Translations under genes and position numbers: made by a program
From: Xenorhabdus budapestensis
GTDB taxonomy: Bacteria > Pseudomonadota > Gammaproteobacteria > Enterobacterales > Enterobacteriaceae
Assembly (NCBI RefSeq): GCF_002632465.1
Contig: NZ_NIBS01000010.1
Span: forward strand, 82,132 to 146,131
Reading direction: 5' to 3'
Length of the DNA: 64,000 bases
Shown: in pieces, positions 62,207 through 64,000 of the stretch
Layout: the number at the start of each line of letters is the position of its first letter
Position numbering within the stretch: position 1 is the first letter of the stretch
Notes under the pieces: model-generated
Told to the model about the DNA's origin: nothing
Database searches by the model: none
What the model saw: only the letters and a program-made list of their open reading frames with translations

Positions 62207-62930
62207 ATGAAAAATATTTTTAAGAAATCATATCTTGCTATTACATTGACACTCGCAGGTATTATAGCAACTTCTACAATGTCCACTGCTTTGGTCCCAC
62301 CGCGGGAAATATCATTAATAATATCCATGCTGCGGGTTATCAACCAGAAGAAGTAAAAGCCACATTACTGACACATATGCACCCAGACCATACTTGTGGC
62401 ATTACTTCACTGGAAGGTAAAGCCATATTCCCAAATGCGACCGTATATATTTCTGAGGCAGAAAATAATTTCAGGTTGAACCCTCAGCTTGTAGCTTCAA
62501 TTTCAGAAAAAAATCAGTCATTCGCTAACATGGTTCAGAAAGCTGTTGCACCGTATATTGCTGCAAAGGCATTTCGTATTTTTAAAAGTGGAGAAGAGAT
62601 TATTTCCGGCATCAAAGCAATATCCACTTTTGGTCATACACCCGGTCATACTTGATACATTCAGGCAAAAGTCACATGCTGATTTTGGGTGATATCGTAC
62701 ATTTTTATGCGGTACAACTGGCACATCCAAAAATTTCTATTGAATTTGATGTGGATAACAATAAAGCCATTGAAGCACGTAAATCTATTTTCGAAAAAGC
62801 CTCACATCATCAATGGGTAATTGACGGTGCCCATTTACCCTTCCCTGGTATCGGACATATTCGTAAAGAGGAACAGGGATATAATTGGGTTCCGGTGGAA
62901 TATTCAAGCCTCTTAAAAACAAGTAACTGA
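62207..62930 (+). pseudogene. Secreted metallo-beta-lactamase-fold hydrolase, broken
   Basis: Begins with a good signal peptide (MKNIFKKSYLAITLTLAGII, then ATSTMSTA). After this, an internal deletion of perhaps 80 residues and a frameshift lead into CFGPTAGNIINNIHAAGY and TLLTHMHPDHTCGI, the HxHxDH metal site. GHTPGHT gives another metal His. A stop or frameshift near 62654 precedes the last part in a third frame (HSGKSHMLILGDIVHF, VDNNKAIEARKSIFEKA). Three frames are needed to read one protein, so it is a pseudogene. The substrate class is unknown. Confidence 0.85.
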
Positions 62931-63008
62931 TGTCCAGTGCGGGGATTGAAGTTGCTCTTTCCCTGCCTTAAGTGAGAATAAAAAATATCATTTTTCTACA
63001 GTTCATTA

Positions 63009-63707
63009 TCATCCTTCAGATTTTTTAATAACATCATCTAGGTTATTGATTTTTAGGTCAGCATTAAGATATTCACTATTATCTGGCAGATGGATATTTA
63101 TATCTTGTTTTAACTCATAACTTAAAAGACCATTATGTAACTCAAAATCAAGAACGTGCCCGCCATTTGTCCGGGTTTCATCAATAAAATGAATATGAAA
63201 CCCTGCAACAGAAACACCGTGAAAGATATCTGGTGTCCAAAACCCAACCATCACACCGCAGATATCATGCAATGTCTCTTCGGATTGCTCTGTAACTGCT
63301 TCAATAAAGGGTTTTTCCTGGTAATTCATACGGCGAAACCAGATATTTTTAAAATTCCCTTCAATCTTTATCGCAGCAAAAATATTATCAATATTTACCT
63401 GAGTGGATAATTCGGAATAAAGAGATTTTTTGTTGATATTCGAAACGGGAAACTGTTCATTAGGATTGAAATATGTCAACTGTGCGAATGGCAACTGCTC
63501 GTGATCACAGAACCGACGCACATTACCCACCCCCTGAATTTCAAAAAAAGTATCATCCAGTGCAATCATTTCACCTGCGAGTGCATGTAAGTAGCCAATA
63601 CCAAATGAGCCACCTTGACTGATTTCCGATATTGTAAACATTCCATCAAAAACGCCCGACATCAAAGCATGTATGGTGGAATACTGATTTATTATTCGGC
63701 TATTCAT
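63009..63707 (-). CDS. budA: Acetolactate decarboxylase
   Basis: A 232-residue enzyme that decarboxylates 2-acetolactate to acetoin, the second step of the 2,3-butanediol route. Family blocks are YSTIHALMSGVFDGMFTISE near the N-terminus, GIGYLHALAGEMIALDDTFF, and the zinc/catalytic region GFHIHFIDETRTNGGHVLDF (two His then a third, about 170-190, with Arg and Glu). The overall length is slightly below the usual 235-260. Acetolactate synthase and butanediol dehydrogenase are not in the window. It is transcribed toward the broken hydrolase and has a long AT-rich upstream region. Confidence 0.92.
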   Translation of the reverse strand: MNSRIINQYSTIHALMSGVFDGMFTISEISQGGSFGIGYLHALAGEMIALDDTFFEIQGVGNVRRFCDHEQLPFAQLTYFNPNEQFPVSNINKKSLYSELSTQVNIDNIFAAIKIEGNFKNIWFRRMNYQEKPFIEAVTEQSEETLHDICGVMVGFWTPDIFHGVSVAGFHIHFIDETRTNGGHVLDFELHNGLLSYELKQDINIHLPDNSEYLNADLKINNLDDVIKKSEG

Positions 63708-64000
63708 ATGCCCTCTCTTACTACTTACTGTATATGCTGAAATTTTAAATCTATTGGATAGATTAGATATATCAAATGAATATTTCAGATTTTTTACTGC
63801 ATAATGAATTAATATCGCTAGCCATTAGTCATTGTCAAGACAATTATATTTTCTACTAGCAATTTTAATTCCTTCCCACACCAATCATTAATATATCAAA
63901 TAAGTGTATTTTATCTTCATACTTTATATTTATTAATTAATTAATGAAATTTAAATCACATTCTACTTTAAAGGAGATATATCTTATCAATTTAACTAAT
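63708..64000. other. AT-rich region at the window end
   Basis: 293 bases of very AT-rich sequence upstream of budA. GGAGATATATC near 63972 may be the ribosome binding site of a plus-strand gene starting beyond the window. Nothing else can be supported. Confidence 0.35.

Overview
The window is chromosomal DNA of a low-to-moderate GC gammaproteobacterium of the order Enterobacterales. The best fit is the entomopathogenic Photorhabdus/Xenorhabdus group. Housekeeping proteins are close to E. coli throughout (LexA, PlsB, LysC, RelA, PcnB, HemL, PanB). The accessory genes between them suit Photorhabdus: a LecA/PA-I-type galactophilic lectin, a three-repeat lectin-like protein, a PvcA/Dit1-type isocyanide synthase homologue, a pair of about 100-residue proteins that recall Cip inclusion proteins, and short ERIC-like inverted repeats.

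Layout. (1) 1-13.3 kb is accessory and scarred: a truncated AbgT-family permease, a DUF1479 oxygenase-like protein, a GlxA/AraC regulator, a FabY-like ketoacyl synthase, an ABC-F ATPase behind an unusual leader, an MFS transporter, a PvcA/Dit1 homologue, a truncated NACHT NTPase ended by an IS5-family element, and an MFS remnant. (2) 13.3-22.7 kb is conserved: zur, lexA, dgkA, plsB, ubiA, ubiC, pgi, lysC. (3) 22.8-33.0 kb holds iclR, eda, a lectin-like gene, the glyoxylate operon aceBAK, a LecA-like lectin and metA. Operator sequences resembling the E. coli IclR site precede both iclR and aceB. (4) 33.4-41.8 kb holds mazG, relA, rlmD, barA and dgt. (5) 41.9-58.9 kb holds mtnN, two small paralogues, btuF, erpA, hemL, mrcB, hrpB, sfsA, dksA, gluQ, pcnB, folK, panB, panC. 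(6) 58.9-64 kb is a decaying region: sfnG is intact, ssuD, soxR and a metallo-beta-lactamase-fold gene are pseudogenes, and an acetolactate decarboxylase gene closes the window. Compared with E. coli, regions 2-3, 4 and 5 come from three separate chromosomal neighbourhoods.

The most interesting signal is the leader of the ABC-F gene (7072-7340, minus strand). It has a plausible promoter, a 25-codon ORF with a very strong ribosome binding site, and four segments that can pair 1:2 and 3:4, or alternatively 2:3. Segment 4 overlaps the ABC-F ribosome binding site. This is the layout of an erm-type translational attenuator, here in front of a ribosome-associated ABC-F ATPase. The neighbouring MFS exporter and isocyanide-synthase homologue raise the possibility of a small-molecule production, export and self-protection locus. 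That link is inference.

Other points: pcnB appears to start at an AUU codon as in E. coli; BarA lacks the segment between its kinase and receiver domains; lysC lacks a recognisable lysine riboswitch; and a 284-bp segment with 9-bp inverted ends lies between the LecA-like gene and metA.
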